NCBI RefSeq assembly: GCF_017652985.1
Contig: NZ_JAGGDJ010000003.1
Location: forward strand, 186,001-250,000
DNA length: 64,000 nt
Reading direction: 5' to 3'
Source: Paenibacillus artemisiicola
GTDB lineage: Bacteria; Bacillota; Bacilli; Paenibacillales; Paenibacillaceae
A program made the translations under genes and the position numbers. Below are positions 54,226 to 62,481 of this stretch, in pieces; positions within the stretch are counted from its first letter, which is position 1; each line of letters opens with the position of its first letter. The notes beneath the pieces were generated by a model that had not been told where the DNA came from, made no database searches, and was given only the letters and a program-made list of their open reading frames with translations.

Positions 54226-54409
54226 GAGGTTTACGAAAGTTTTTTATGCGTTCATGAAACGGGCTTTCGGAGGCGGGCGAACGATCCAAGATAACAGCCT
54301 GCATACGGGCCGGCCTTGGAGGCCATACTACTCTCTCGTATGGAAAGACAACCCATGCGTGATTCCGTCCCGGTGGACGCGCGCATGCAAGGGGAGGGAC
54401 CGCGACACG

Positions 54410-55315
54410 ATGAAACGCATCATGATGCAGGGCGCCATGATCTGGACGGCGGCGGCGCTTCTGCTGGCATCCTGTTCGGCGCAGGACGGAACGAAGGTCC
54501 GGAATGCCGGGAACGTCATTCAGCTGAGGACGCAGGGAGACGCGCGCGTCTTCGCTTCCGAGCATATGAACGACCACGGCAGGATCTGGATTCCGGCCGA
54601 ACGGGCGGCCGCGCTGCTCAATTACCGCTACGACCTCAAACCGGGAACCAACGCGGCGTCGATCGGCTTCAGCGACCCGCTCTATACGTTGGCCGCGGAT
54701 TCCAAGCGCGCGTCGATCGGCGACCAAGCCGTTACGCTGCGGGAGGCGCCCCGCATGATCGGAACGTCGCTGTACGTCGAGCTTGGTTCGTTGTCGCAGC
54801 TGATCGAAACGCCGGTCCGTTGGGACGCCCGCAGCAAGACGGTCGTCGTGGCGCCGCGCATAGAGCCGGTGAAGCAGACGACGATGGACAAGCGCGGCAA
54901 TACGCTGCGGGCCGCCGCGGCCGGAAGCCCGAAAGCGGAGACGGCGATCGCCTTCGCGAAGAAATTCGTCGGCACGCCTTACCGGTTCGATGCCGAACCG
55001 TACGCGCAGAGCGACGCGTTCGACTGCTCGTCGTTCATGCAGCATGTGTTCAAGCACGTCGGCATCGAGCTTCCGAGGAGCGCCCAGGCCCAATCGCGAA
55101 TCGGGCAATCCGTCTCCCGCGACAAGCTGGCGCCCGGCGATCTCGTGTTCTTCTATACGCCGGGCCGCTATGCCAGCCGCGACATCGTCGGCCACGTGGG
55201 CATGTATCTCGGCAATAACCAGGTCATTCAGACGTACGGCGAGCCCGGCGTCACGATCACGCGGCTGGACGGGGATTGGGACAAGCGGTTCCTGTTCGGA
55301 AGACGGGTGCTGTAG
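54410..55315 (+). CDS. NlpC/P60-family lipoprotein
   Basis: Protein of 301 residues with a lipobox (LLASC, Cys22), a copper-amine-oxidase-like N-terminal module (RIWIPAERAAALLNYRYDL, SLYVELGSLSQLIETPVRW, about residues 60-150) and a C-terminal NlpC/P60 endopeptidase. The catalytic Cys is near 206 in FDCSSFMQHVF and His near 261 in VGHVGMYLG. It should cleave stem peptides in the wall. The frame is open upstream, but ATG 54410 starts the signal peptide and follows GGGGAGGG. It lies between two identical tRNA-Val genes on the other strand. Confidence 0.9.
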   Translation: MKRIMMQGAMIWTAAALLLASCSAQDGTKVRNAGNVIQLRTQGDARVFASEHMNDHGRIWIPAERAAALLNYRYDLKPGTNAASIGFSDPLYTLAADSKRASIGDQAVTLREAPRMIGTSLYVELGSLSQLIETPVRWDARSKTVVVAPRIEPVKQTTMDKRGNTLRAAAAGSPKAETAIAFAKKFVGTPYRFDAEPYAQSDAFDCSSFMQHVFKHVGIELPRSAQAQSRIGQSVSRDKLAPGDLVFFYTPGRYASRDIVGHVGMYLGNNQVIQTYGEPGVTITRLDGDWDKRFLFGRRVL

Positions 55316-55402
55316 CCGCAGCTTGCCGCGAGGATGCAGCGAGAAGATCATAGACGTCTGCGTCCGCCCATCACCGGCGCCTGCCGTCAAACAAACGAAA
55401 AG

Positions 55403-55434
55403 AGGCCCATGCGCTCAAGCGCATGGGCCTTTTA
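55403..55434 (+). terminator. Terminator after the NlpC/P60 gene
   Basis: AGGCCCATGCGCT / AGCGCATGGGCCT, followed by TTTATT. Confidence 0.9.
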
Positions 55435-55491
55435 TTGCGATGTCAGACTGCGAATCTTGAATCGCGCATTTCGAAAACCATTCTGAAAAAC

Positions 55492-55520
55492 AAAAAAATC
55501 CTTAAAGACTTAAGGATTTT
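55492..55520 (-). terminator. Terminator of tRNA-Val copy 2
   Basis: AAAATCCTTAA / TTAAGGATTTT stem with an AGAC/GTCT loop; A7 on the plus strand gives T7 on the minus strand. Confidence 0.85.
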
Positions 55521-55533
55521 ATCACGTGAGTTA

Positions 55534-55609
55534 TGGTGATCTGGACAGGGTTCGAACCTGTGACCCCTACCCTGTCAAGATAGTGCTCTCCCAGCTGAGC
55601 TACCAGATC
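55534..55609 (-). tRNA. tRNA-Val (GAC), copy 2
   Basis: Same 76-nt sequence as copy 1, CCA encoded, anticodon GAC. Confidence 0.95.
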
Positions 55610-55640
55610 ATAGTGTGCGTTCGTCTCAGTGACAAGTAAT

Positions 55641-55669
55641 AATATAACAAACGGCGAAAGCGAAGTCAA
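55641..55669 (-). promoter_or_regulatory. Promoter of tRNA-Val copy 2
   Basis: On the minus strand TTGACT, 17-bp spacer, TATATT, 32 bp upstream of the tRNA. Confidence 0.8.
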
Positions 55670-55757
55670 CCGCTTTTTGAAATAAATTGTTCTAAGCGCG
55701 ATCCGGCCCGCATAAGGTGTACTCAAGCAAGCGATTTCAGGAGAGGCGGGTTGTCTA

Positions 55758-55922
55758 GTGGAGGAAGCTGCCTATTTGGCGGTATGGCTGATCGGATTGT
55801 TCGGCATCGTCATTACGGTTTGCGCGTACGTGGCCAAGGTCGTCATCGACGATACCACGGATTACGACGAACGCTACGTGTGGAGGCGGAAGCTGCCTCC
55901 GGAAGCAGGCGGCAAGCGCTAA
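55758..55922 (+). CDS. Single-span small membrane protein
   Basis: Protein of 54 residues, not recognised: a short acidic start, one hydrophobic segment (AYLAVWLIGLFGIVITVCAY) and a charged C-terminal tail (DDTTDYDERYVWRRKLPPE). The GTG at 55758 follows GGAGAGGCGGG. The membrane segment plus charged tail pattern and good codon use support a real gene, although it is short. Confidence 0.55.
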   Translation: MEEAAYLAVWLIGLFGIVITVCAYVAKVVIDDTTDYDERYVWRRKLPPEAGGKR

Positions 55923-56006
55923 CGGGGCGGCGATCGGGTTTGATTCCAAGCTGGGCGGGCATACTACTTCCAGACGAAAGTTTTTCCATAACCGGGAGTG
56001 GTTGCC

Positions 56007-56258
56007 ATGAAACGCATGCTCGCTGTTCTATGTATCTCGCTGTGCGCAGGCTGCGCGCAGTCCCATTCCGCCGTCAACGCGACGGCGCCTCCCCAGGCCG
56101 AATTGTTCGAAAGCGTGACCAGGACCGTGTATCCGCAGGACCGGTCCGTGTTCGGCAGCGTATACGACCCGGAGGGAGAGCCGCGCGATCTCGTGCCGGC
56201 CATGCCCGGAGAAACGCCTCCGGAGCAGCGGCAGCCGCCGCTGATGACCACCGATTGA
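56007..56258 (+). CDS. Small lipoprotein of unknown function
   Basis: Protein of 83 residues with a signal peptide ending in a lipobox (LCAGC). The mature part is polar and proline-rich (VYPQDRSVFGSVYDPEGEP, PAMPGETPPEQRQPP) without a recognised domain. The ATG at 56007 follows GGGAGTGG; a GTG three codons earlier is an alternative. Confidence 0.65.
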   Translation: MKRMLAVLCISLCAGCAQSHSAVNATAPPQAELFESVTRTVYPQDRSVFGSVYDPEGEPRDLVPAMPGETPPEQRQPPLMTTD

Positions 56259-56390
56259 GTCCGAACGAACTTGGACGCCGCCGTCCGGGTGCCTCGCGCA
56301 TCCGGACTTTTTTGGCGCCGTGACGTGCATAACCGGCCATCCGCCGGGAAAAGCTACATACGCATCCAATCGCAGGAAGGAGGGATTTCC

Positions 56391-56657
56391 ATGGCACGCG
56401 TGCATCATCCAAGCGGCGAAGCGGGAGGAGCGGACAGAGAGTCGTTCGTGGCGGCCCGGAAAAACGGCGACGGCGATCTGATGTCCTTCAAAACCTCGGC
56501 CGGCCGCGAACTGAACTACGAGCAAGCGCTGTCCGCCGTGCAGAACGGCGAAATCGCCGGCGTCAACGCCTTCAAAGGGCGGGACGGCGAAACGTACATC
56601 CGCGGCGACGCGGACGGCGATCCGACGAACAATCTGGACCAGCTGCCGACGTACTGA
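56391..56657 (+). CDS. DUF3892 protein
   Basis: Protein of 88 residues. The C-terminal half (YEQALSAVQNGEIAGVNAFKG, ETYIRGDADGDPTNNLDQLP) matches the DUF3892 pattern, found in many Firmicutes with unknown function. The N-terminus is polar. AAGGAGGGATTTCC gives an ideal ribosome-binding site. Confidence 0.85.
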   Translation: MARVHHPSGEAGGADRESFVAARKNGDGDLMSFKTSAGRELNYEQALSAVQNGEIAGVNAFKGRDGETYIRGDADGDPTNNLDQLPTY

Positions 56658-56676
56658 CGGCCGATTCCATACGAAG

Positions 56677-56700
56677 AAGCCCGCGCTCGCGCGGGCTTTT
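56677..56700 (+). terminator. Terminator after the DUF3892 gene
   Basis: AAGCCCGCGC / GCGCGGGCTT stem, then TTTTG. Confidence 0.85.
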
Positions 56701-56750
56701 GTCATGTCTGACGGCAGTTTCGGCGATTGCGGCGGCGTCCGGCCAGCCGT

Positions 56751-57479
56751 TTAAAACCGGTACCGCTCATGCTGCTCGACGAACGTCATCACGCCGGTCT
56801 TGCCTTCGTATTGCGGCTTCGTGTCGTCATAGTGCATGAGCCGAATCCGCTCCCGGATATGGAGCGGCAGCGACTCGAGCTCCTTGAGCGTCGTATGCAC
56901 CGCGCCCGGCGGCTTCAACTGGCAGTCGTGAAAAATCGTCCGGACGCCGCGTTCCTCGACGAGCGCGCGAAGCAGCTCGGGGTGGAAGGTCAGGTCGGCG
57001 GAATAGAAGAAATCGTCGTTCAGCACATACGAGTAGCTGATTTTGTTCGGGATATGCGCGGTTCGAATCGGCTCGGCGGCCAGCCCCGGGATCAGCTCCG
57101 TCCGGACGCCGGGCTGGAGCAGCCGCACCTCGAAGTAGTCGTCCAAGGCGGCGAATTCGTCCTGCAGCAAGCCGCCCTTAAGCGACGTTTCCCAGAGCGG
57201 CCCGGCCAGCGGCTCCGGCACGAACAGCAGCGGCTTGCGCCCGAACGCGAATTTCATCCGGAAGGCGAGCTCTTCCATGCCCCCGACGTGATCGGCATGA
57301 ATGTGGCTGATCAGGACGGCGTCGATATCCGAGAGCGGCTTGCCGAGCCGGTGAAGCGACTGATGCGCGGTAGTGCCGCAATCGAGCATCAGCGTATGCG
57401 AATCCGTATAGATAAGCGCGTTCGTGTTAAAGTACGTTTTCGCGAACGCGCTCCCCGTTCCGAGCATTTGAATATCCAA
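56751..57479 (-). CDS. MBL-fold metal-dependent hydrolase (RNase Z-like)
   Basis: Protein of 242 residues. The metallo-beta-lactamase motif is SHIHADHVGG (His59, His61, Asp63, His64), with MLGTGSAF at the N-terminus as in RNase Z-type proteins, TAHIPNKISYSYVL, FYSADLTF and LMHYDD providing further ligands. The substrate is unknown. TTG 57479 follows AGGGGGAT. Confidence 0.88.
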   Translation of the reverse strand: MDIQMLGTGSAFAKTYFNTNALIYTDSHTLMLDCGTTAHQSLHRLGKPLSDIDAVLISHIHADHVGGMEELAFRMKFAFGRKPLLFVPEPLAGPLWETSLKGGLLQDEFAALDDYFEVRLLQPGVRTELIPGLAAEPIRTAHIPNKISYSYVLNDDFFYSADLTFHPELLRALVEERGVRTIFHDCQLKPPGAVHTTLKELESLPLHIRERIRLMHYDDTKPQYEGKTGVMTFVEQHERYRF

Positions 57480-57572
57480 GCGGACATCCCCCTATGCGTA
57501 CGATATTTTTCAATTTATCATCTCCGGCGGGAAATGGAAAGAAAAACGCGTTCCCCCGCTCTTAAGCCAGGC

Positions 57573-57599
57573 ACACTTGTCAAGGGCCGTCATACGATA
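57573..57599 (+). promoter_or_regulatory. Sigma-K-like promoter (weak)
   Basis: ACAC at 57573-57576 and CATACGATA at 57591-57599, fitting AC, 16 nt, CATAnnnTA. The pattern is short, so chance is a real possibility. Confidence 0.3.
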
Positions 57600-57618
57600 G
57601 CATGAAACGGAACTTAGA

Positions 57619-57840
57619 ATGGCGGGTGCGGACAATATGGCTTCAGGCGGAAAAGGAAAAGCGGCAAAGAAAAAATCGGCCTCGGACCGCAAACAGGCGG
57701 TGCTCAAGATTGTGCTTTCCGATACGTGCGCGGTGTGCAAGACGCCGTGCGGGAGAGGGATGCGGTACTTGGACCGCATGCGAAAACCGGGCGCGATGGG
57801 CAAAGGCGTGCCCTGCGTGTTGACGCGGACGTTCGTGTAA
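57619..57840 (+). CDS. Small basic cysteine-containing protein
   Basis: Protein of 73 residues, not recognised. A Lys/Ser/Gly-rich N-terminus (KGKAAKKKSASDRKQ) precedes a stretch with four cysteines (SDTCAVCKTPCGRGM and VPCVL), which might bind a metal. No membrane segment. The ribosome-binding site is weak; ATG 57637 is an alternative start. A sigma-K-like pattern lies just upstream. Confidence 0.6.
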   Translation: MAGADNMASGGKGKAAKKKSASDRKQAVLKIVLSDTCAVCKTPCGRGMRYLDRMRKPGAMGKGVPCVLTRTFV

Positions 57841-57995
57841 GGGTTCATTTCCCGGCTTCGCATTTCCCGGGCAAGCGCAGGTTTCAACATAAAGCGACAA
57901 TTCCAAAGAGGAAAAAACTTTTTGCGTTGGCGCAACTTTGGACGACTTGGCGAGTATAACCATTCATCCAGACATCGGACGGAGGGTCTACTACC

Positions 57996-58565
57996 ATGAA
58001 GTTCAGAAAGCTTCTGATTGCGTCGCTGGTGTTATCCTTATGGGGCGGAACGATGCTGTTCGCGGACGGGGCTTCGCAGCGCATCCGCGTCATCGTCAAC
58101 GGCGGCGAATTGAACGATGCGGGCATTTTCTCGGACGGCAAGACGTATCTATCGGCGAGACAGGTCGCGAATACGCTGCAATCGCTCGTCTTCTGGGACG
58201 ATGCCTCGAAGAAGGTGACGATCTACAAGCCGAACGTGCACATGTTCCTGTTTCAGGACACGACGATCTTCGGCAACGTCGTCAAGGGCAACAAGATCAC
58301 GTTCAAGGTGTTCGCCCAAATCGACAATCTGCTGACCGATATCTCGGCCGTGAAGCTGACGATCGCCGACCCGAGCGGAGCCGAGCAGGTCATTCAATCG
58401 AAGAACGTTTCCGTCGACAAGGATAACTTCTGGTACCGGACCGACGATTATACGTATACGTTCGATGCGGCCGGCAAATATACGATTAACTTCTATATGA
58501 AAGTCTCGTCCGGCGACGACTGGAACCTCGTGTCCCAGAAGACGATCACGGCCAAGGCTCCCTGA
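57996..58565 (+). CDS. Secreted protein with copper-amine-oxidase-like N-terminal module
   Basis: Protein of 189 residues. A signal peptide (residues 1-26, FRKLLIASLVLSLWGGTML) is followed by a short copper-amine-oxidase-N-like module (RIRVIVNGGELN, KTYLSARQVANTLQSLVFWD, about 29-75), and a beta-sandwich-like C-terminal part (FKVFAQIDNLLTDISAVKL, YTYTFDAAGKYTINFYMKV). It is probably a cell-surface protein; function unknown. GGACGGAGGG precedes the ATG. Confidence 0.8.
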   Translation: MKFRKLLIASLVLSLWGGTMLFADGASQRIRVIVNGGELNDAGIFSDGKTYLSARQVANTLQSLVFWDDASKKVTIYKPNVHMFLFQDTTIFGNVVKGNKITFKVFAQIDNLLTDISAVKLTIADPSGAEQVIQSKNVSVDKDNFWYRTDDYTYTFDAAGKYTINFYMKVSSGDDWNLVSQKTITAKAP

Positions 58566-58573
58566 TTGCGCAT

Positions 58574-58607
58574 GCGCTTCCGCCCCGTTGGCGGAGGCGC
58601 TTTCGTT
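58574..58607 (+). terminator. Terminator-like hairpin
   Basis: GCGCTTCCGCC / GGCGGAGGCGC stem with one mismatch and a weak TTTCGTTT tail. Confidence 0.65.
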
Positions 58608-58635
58608 TGACCCGCGGCATGTTCCATGTTACGAT
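58607..58635 (+). promoter_or_regulatory. Sigma-A promoter of the DUF1292 gene
   Basis: TTGACC, 17-bp spacer, TACGAT. Confidence 0.65.
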
Positions 58636-58674
58636 ACGAGGGAAGATATCTATGAATGGAAATGAGGGTCTACA

Positions 58675-58980
58675 ATGAGCGATCACGTGCATGACGAGAA
58701 CTGCGACCACGATCACGACCACGAAGAGCACGTATTCCTTGTCACGGACGAGGAAGGCAACGAACGCGAAATGGTCATGGTCTTCACCTTCGAATCGGAA
58801 GAACAAGTATACTCCGTGTTGCTGGATCGCAACGATCCTGAAGCGGACGGCGTCATTTTCCGCATCGAAGAAGAAGACGGCGAGGCGTTCCTCGTGGGGA
58901 TCGAGGATGACGCGGAATGGGATCGCGTGACCGCGATTTACGAAGAAATCGCCAAGCGCGAAAACGAAGCCAACAACTAA
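58675..58980 (+). CDS. DUF1292 protein (YrzB family)
   Basis: Protein of 101 residues, strongly acidic, with an unusual His/Asp-rich N-terminus (DHVHDENCDHDHDHEEH), a possible metal-binding tail, and the DUF1292 core (EREMVMVFTFESEEQVYSVL). Family members in B. subtilis accompany yrzL-yrrK, but here it stands alone. GAGGGTC precedes the ATG. Function unknown. Confidence 0.9.
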   Translation: MSDHVHDENCDHDHDHEEHVFLVTDEEGNEREMVMVFTFESEEQVYSVLLDRNDPEADGVIFRIEEEDGEAFLVGIEDDAEWDRVTAIYEEIAKRENEANN

Positions 58981-58985
58981 AACGA

Positions 58986-59019
58986 AAACTCCGCTGCCGA
59001 CCGGCACCGGAGTTTTTTT
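58986..59019 (+). terminator. Terminator after the DUF1292 gene
   Basis: AAACTCCG-c-TGCCG / CGGCA-CCGGAGTTT stem, then seven T. Confidence 0.9.
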
Positions 59020-59037
59020 AATGTTACGCCATGAAAG

Positions 59038-59457
59038 TCATTTGCGGGGGTTAAAGTAAATCGTCCGGCCGTTGAACAGCCTGAGTTCGGCCTTCAACTG
59101 CTTGGCCATGTACTTGCACAGTTCGTTCGCCTTCGCCTTGTCGCCGTGCGTGGCGGCATCCGGGAGCGTGACCTGCACGTGGGACACGGAAGCGTCGCCG
59201 TTCGTCTCCGAACCGACACCGAACAGGATGTACCGGTACTGCGGCGTCGTTCCCTTCAGGTAGAACCAGCGGTCTTCTTCGCCCGGCTTCGCCTCGAACG
59301 TATACGGAAACGCGGCATCGGCGTAGTCCCACTCGAGCTGACGGCCCGTCAGCGCCGTCTGTTCCTTATAGCGGCCCAGCCGCTCCTTAACGTCCTCGAG
59401 GCTGAGCGCGTCGACCGCGGAACCTTGCACGAACTTTATGTAAGCGCTTTGACTCAT
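59038..59457 (-). CDS. DUF1885 protein
   Basis: Protein of 139 residues. The text SQSAYIKFVQGSAV, then EDVKERLGRYKEQTALTG, WDYADAAFPYTFE and WFYLKGTTPQYRYILFGVG matches DUF1885, a family of small Bacillales proteins of unknown function. GGAGGTG is best placed for ATG 59457; the adjacent ATG 59460 is also possible. It is followed by another reverse-strand gene upstream (speA), separated by a terminator. Confidence 0.88.
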   Translation of the reverse strand: MSQSAYIKFVQGSAVDALSLEDVKERLGRYKEQTALTGRQLEWDYADAAFPYTFEAKPGEEDRWFYLKGTTPQYRYILFGVGSETNGDASVSHVQVTLPDAATHGDKAKANELCKYMAKQLKAELRLFNGRTIYFNPRK

Positions 59458-59524
59458 CATCGCCACCTCCAAACCCATCATAGCATCCCGAAAATCGATT
59501 GACAATAACCGGAAACCGGCGCGC

Positions 59525-59564
59525 AAAAATCCCCGGGCCGCTCGGGAACGAGGGCGCCGGGGAT
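59525..59564 (-). terminator. Terminator of speA
   Basis: On the minus strand ATCCCCGG / CCGGGGAT with a 24-nt loop that itself pairs, followed by TTTTT. Confidence 0.85.
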
Positions 59565-59602
59565 ACGTTCGACAGGCTGGCTGATCATGGGCGGCAGCGG
59601 GA

Positions 59603-61069
59603 TTAAGAGATGGCTTCTTCTTCCACGATGACTTTGACGAATTGAATGCTGCGGTCCTCGGGACCTTTCACCGGCAGTCCGACCTCGACGTGATCGACGA
59701 TGTAGTCGATGTTCGTCTGCGAGATGACTTCGCCCGGAAGCAGAATCGGGATGCCCGGCGGGTAGACGTAGATGAACTCCGCGATGATGCGGCCGGCGGA
59801 TTCCTTGAACGGCACGACTTCCGTGTCGGCGTAGAACGCGTCGCGCGGCGTCAGCGAGAGATGGGGAATCTCCGGAATCTTGACGATCAGCTCGTTCGCC
59901 TCGTTCACATGATGCTGCGCGGCCAGGTCGTGCAGGGCGACCAGCAGCTTGCCGATGGAATCCTCCGTGTCGCCCGGCGTAACGAGGGCCAGGATATTGT
60001 ACATGTCGCTGAGTTCGACTTCGATGTTGTAATGCTCGCGCAGCCAATTCTCCGTCTCGTAGCCGGTAATGCCGAGATGGCGGACGTGAATCGTCAGCTT
60101 CGTCGGATCGTAATCGTAGGTGGCCTCGGTGCCGAGAATCTCTTCGCCGATGCAGTAGAGTCCGGGCATTTTGTTGATTTCGGCGCGGGCGTGCTTGGCC
60201 AGGTTGATCGCGCGCTCCGCGATGTCGTGGCCGTTGATGGCGAGGTTCCGGCGCGACGTATCGAGGGAAGCCAGCAGGATGTAGGACGTCGACGTCGTCG
60301 TCAGCATGCTGATGATCGTCTGGACGCGCTTCTGGTTGATGCGCTCGCTGCGCACGTTCAGGATCGAGCTCTGCGTCATGGAGCCGCCGAGCTTATGCAC
60401 GCTCGTCGCGGACATATCGGCGCCGGCCTGCATCGCCGACATCGGCAGCTTCTCGTGGAAGTGAATGAGCACGCCGTGCGCCTCGTCGACCAGTACGGGA
60501 ATGTCGTAGCTGTGGACGAGATCGACGATTTCCTTCAGATCCGCGCATATGCCGTAATACGTCGGGTTAATAACGAGTACCGCCTTCGCGTCGTGGTGGC
60601 GGTCGAGCGCGCGCTGCACGGCGCGCGTCGTGATGCCGTGGTCGATGCCGAGGTTGGCGTCGCGGGCCGGCGAGATGAAGATCGGCCGGGCGCCGGCGAA
60701 AATGATGGCCGACATGATCGACTTATGCACGTTGCGCGGCACGATGATCTTGTCGCCGGGGGAGCAGACGCTCAGGATCATCGTCATGATGGCGCCGCTT
60801 GTCCCTTGCACGGAAAAAAAGGTATAATCAGCTCCGAACGCGTCGGCTGCCAGTTTCTGGGCTTCCTCGATGACGCCCGTCGGCTGATGCAGGTCGTCCA
60901 GCGGCGCTATATTAATGAGATCGATCGACAAGGCGTTGTCGCCGATAAATTCGCGGAATTCGGGGTCGCTGCCGATTCCCTTCTTGTGTCCGGGAATATG
61001 GAATTGCACGGGGTCTTTCGCCGCATGCTCCCTTAGGGCGGTGAACAGCGGGGTCCGGGTATGATCCAT
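59603..61069 (-). CDS. speA: Arginine decarboxylase (Orn/Lys/Arg decarboxylase, fold type I)
   Basis: PLP enzyme of 488 residues (B. subtilis SpeA 490), making agmatine for polyamine synthesis. The N-terminus VQFHIPGHKKG, SVQGTSGAIMTMILSV, VLVDEAHGVLIHFHE and the PLP lysine in ATSVHKLGGSMTQSS (near residue 229) follow SpeA closely. ATG 61069 is chosen; seven upstream in-frame codons to 61090 have no ribosome-binding site. The related family members CadA or YaaO cannot be excluded for substrate. Confidence 0.9.
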   Translation of the reverse strand: MDHTRTPLFTALREHAAKDPVQFHIPGHKKGIGSDPEFREFIGDNALSIDLINIAPLDDLHQPTGVIEEAQKLAADAFGADYTFFSVQGTSGAIMTMILSVCSPGDKIIVPRNVHKSIMSAIIFAGARPIFISPARDANLGIDHGITTRAVQRALDRHHDAKAVLVINPTYYGICADLKEIVDLVHSYDIPVLVDEAHGVLIHFHEKLPMSAMQAGADMSATSVHKLGGSMTQSSILNVRSERINQKRVQTIISMLTTTSTSYILLASLDTSRRNLAINGHDIAERAINLAKHARAEINKMPGLYCIGEEILGTEATYDYDPTKLTIHVRHLGITGYETENWLREHYNIEVELSDMYNILALVTPGDTEDSIGKLLVALHDLAAQHHVNEANELIVKIPEIPHLSLTPRDAFYADTEVVPFKESAGRIIAEFIYVYPPGIPILLPGEVISQTNIDYIVDHVEVGLPVKGPEDRSIQFVKVIVEEEAIS

Positions 61070-61209
61070 GGTTTCATCCCAGCCTTTCATCTTGGATTGT
61101 TACAAACAAAGTTGAGTATAGCAAAATCGGGGGGGATTGCAAGCGGCTTTTTTGTTGAGACTAGAAGGAATAAAGGGTATTCGGAACTAGGGTTGGAGGG
61201 GGGACCGAC

Positions 61210-62460
61210 ATGGAAATCGCGAAGAGCTGGGGCGGCAAAAAGGTGCTGTCCTCGCCGTTCGTCATTCAGCTGCTCGTCATCATGTATTTGGTCGAATTCG
61301 TCAAAGGCGCGCTGCTCGTCTCGATTCTGCCGGTCTATATGAGAACGGACCTGAACCTGACCGCCTACGCGGTCGGTTGGGCGCTCGCGCTGCAATATAT
61401 AGGAGACAACGCGTTCCGCTCGCCGCTCGGCTGGATCATCGACCGCATCGGCTACCGGTACGTCATGCTGTTCGGCGTGCTGTTCACGAGCGCGTCGGTG
61501 CTGATCATCACCTTCGCGAGCGGGTTCGGCTGGATCGTGGCCGCCTGCCTGCTGCTTGGCGTCGGCACCTCGCCGCTCTGGCCGTGCGTCATCAACGGCG
61601 CCACGACCGTCGCCGGCAACGAAGCGAGCGGCACGATCATGAGCGTCGTCTACATGGCCTGGCTGACGGGCGTCGGCTGCGGGCCGATCGTCATCAACTT
61701 CTTTATCGTCCATTCGTACGCGCCGGCGTTCCGCGTGCTGATCGGCATGATGGTCGTCGTCGTGCTGGTGGCGCTCGCCCTGCCGGGCCGGACGAAGTCG
61801 TTCGCGCTGGAGGAGCGCGACGCGCGCGCCGAATCGGAGCATAAGCATCTCCCGACGGCCGTCCGCGCGCGGCGTTATTTCGCCCGGGTCGGCGCTTCGC
61901 TGCACGCCAGCAAGCTGCTCTATCCGGCGATGTTCACCCAGAACTTCGCGCTCGGGCTGCTCACGCCGGTGCTTACGCAGTACGCGCGCACGGTGCTGCA
62001 CCTGACCCCGCAGGAATACAGCCTGTACCTGGTCGCGGGCGGCGCCGTGACGGTGCTCGGGCTCATCCCCGTCGGCAAATGGGTGGACCGCTTCGGCACG
62101 CGATGGTTCCTGCACGTCGGCTTCCTCGTCGCGGCGTTCTCGCTCGGCATGCTGGGCTATACCCGCGAGCTGCCGCTCGTGCTGCTGGTCGTCGCGTTCG
62201 TCGGCATCGGGTACGCCTGCATCATCCCCGCGTGGAACGCGCTGATCGCGCAGGCGATCCCGAAGGCGGAGCGGGGCGCCGTATGGGGATTCTTCCTCAC
62301 GATCGAAGGGCTCGGCATGGTATTCGGCAGCATCATGTCCGGGAAGCTGTGGGACAAGCTCGGCCCGCACGCTCCGTTTCTGTTCAGCGGCGCCGTCCTG
62401 CTCGTCTTGTTTGTTCTTCATTTGTTCATAACAAGACACCGGACGGATGTGGTACGATGA
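61210..62460 (+). CDS. MFS transporter
   Basis: Membrane protein of 416 residues with 12 predicted segments. The loop 2-3 motif is RSPLGWIIDRIGYRYVMLFG (a motif A variant), and VGKWVDRFGTRW repeats it in the second half. The family cannot be set further; an efflux role is likely. TTGGAGGGGGG precedes the ATG. The next MFS gene follows after 21 bp, so they are probably cotranscribed. Confidence 0.9.
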   Translation: MEIAKSWGGKKVLSSPFVIQLLVIMYLVEFVKGALLVSILPVYMRTDLNLTAYAVGWALALQYIGDNAFRSPLGWIIDRIGYRYVMLFGVLFTSASVLIITFASGFGWIVAACLLLGVGTSPLWPCVINGATTVAGNEASGTIMSVVYMAWLTGVGCGPIVINFFIVHSYAPAFRVLIGMMVVVVLVALALPGRTKSFALEERDARAESEHKHLPTAVRARRYFARVGASLHASKLLYPAMFTQNFALGLLTPVLTQYARTVLHLTPQEYSLYLVAGGAVTVLGLIPVGKWVDRFGTRWFLHVGFLVAAFSLGMLGYTRELPLVLLVVAFVGIGYACIIPAWNALIAQAIPKAERGAVWGFFLTIEGLGMVFGSIMSGKLWDKLGPHAPFLFSGAVLLVLFVLHLFITRHRTDVVR

Positions 62461-62481
62461 TCGGAGTGGAGGGAATGCAAC

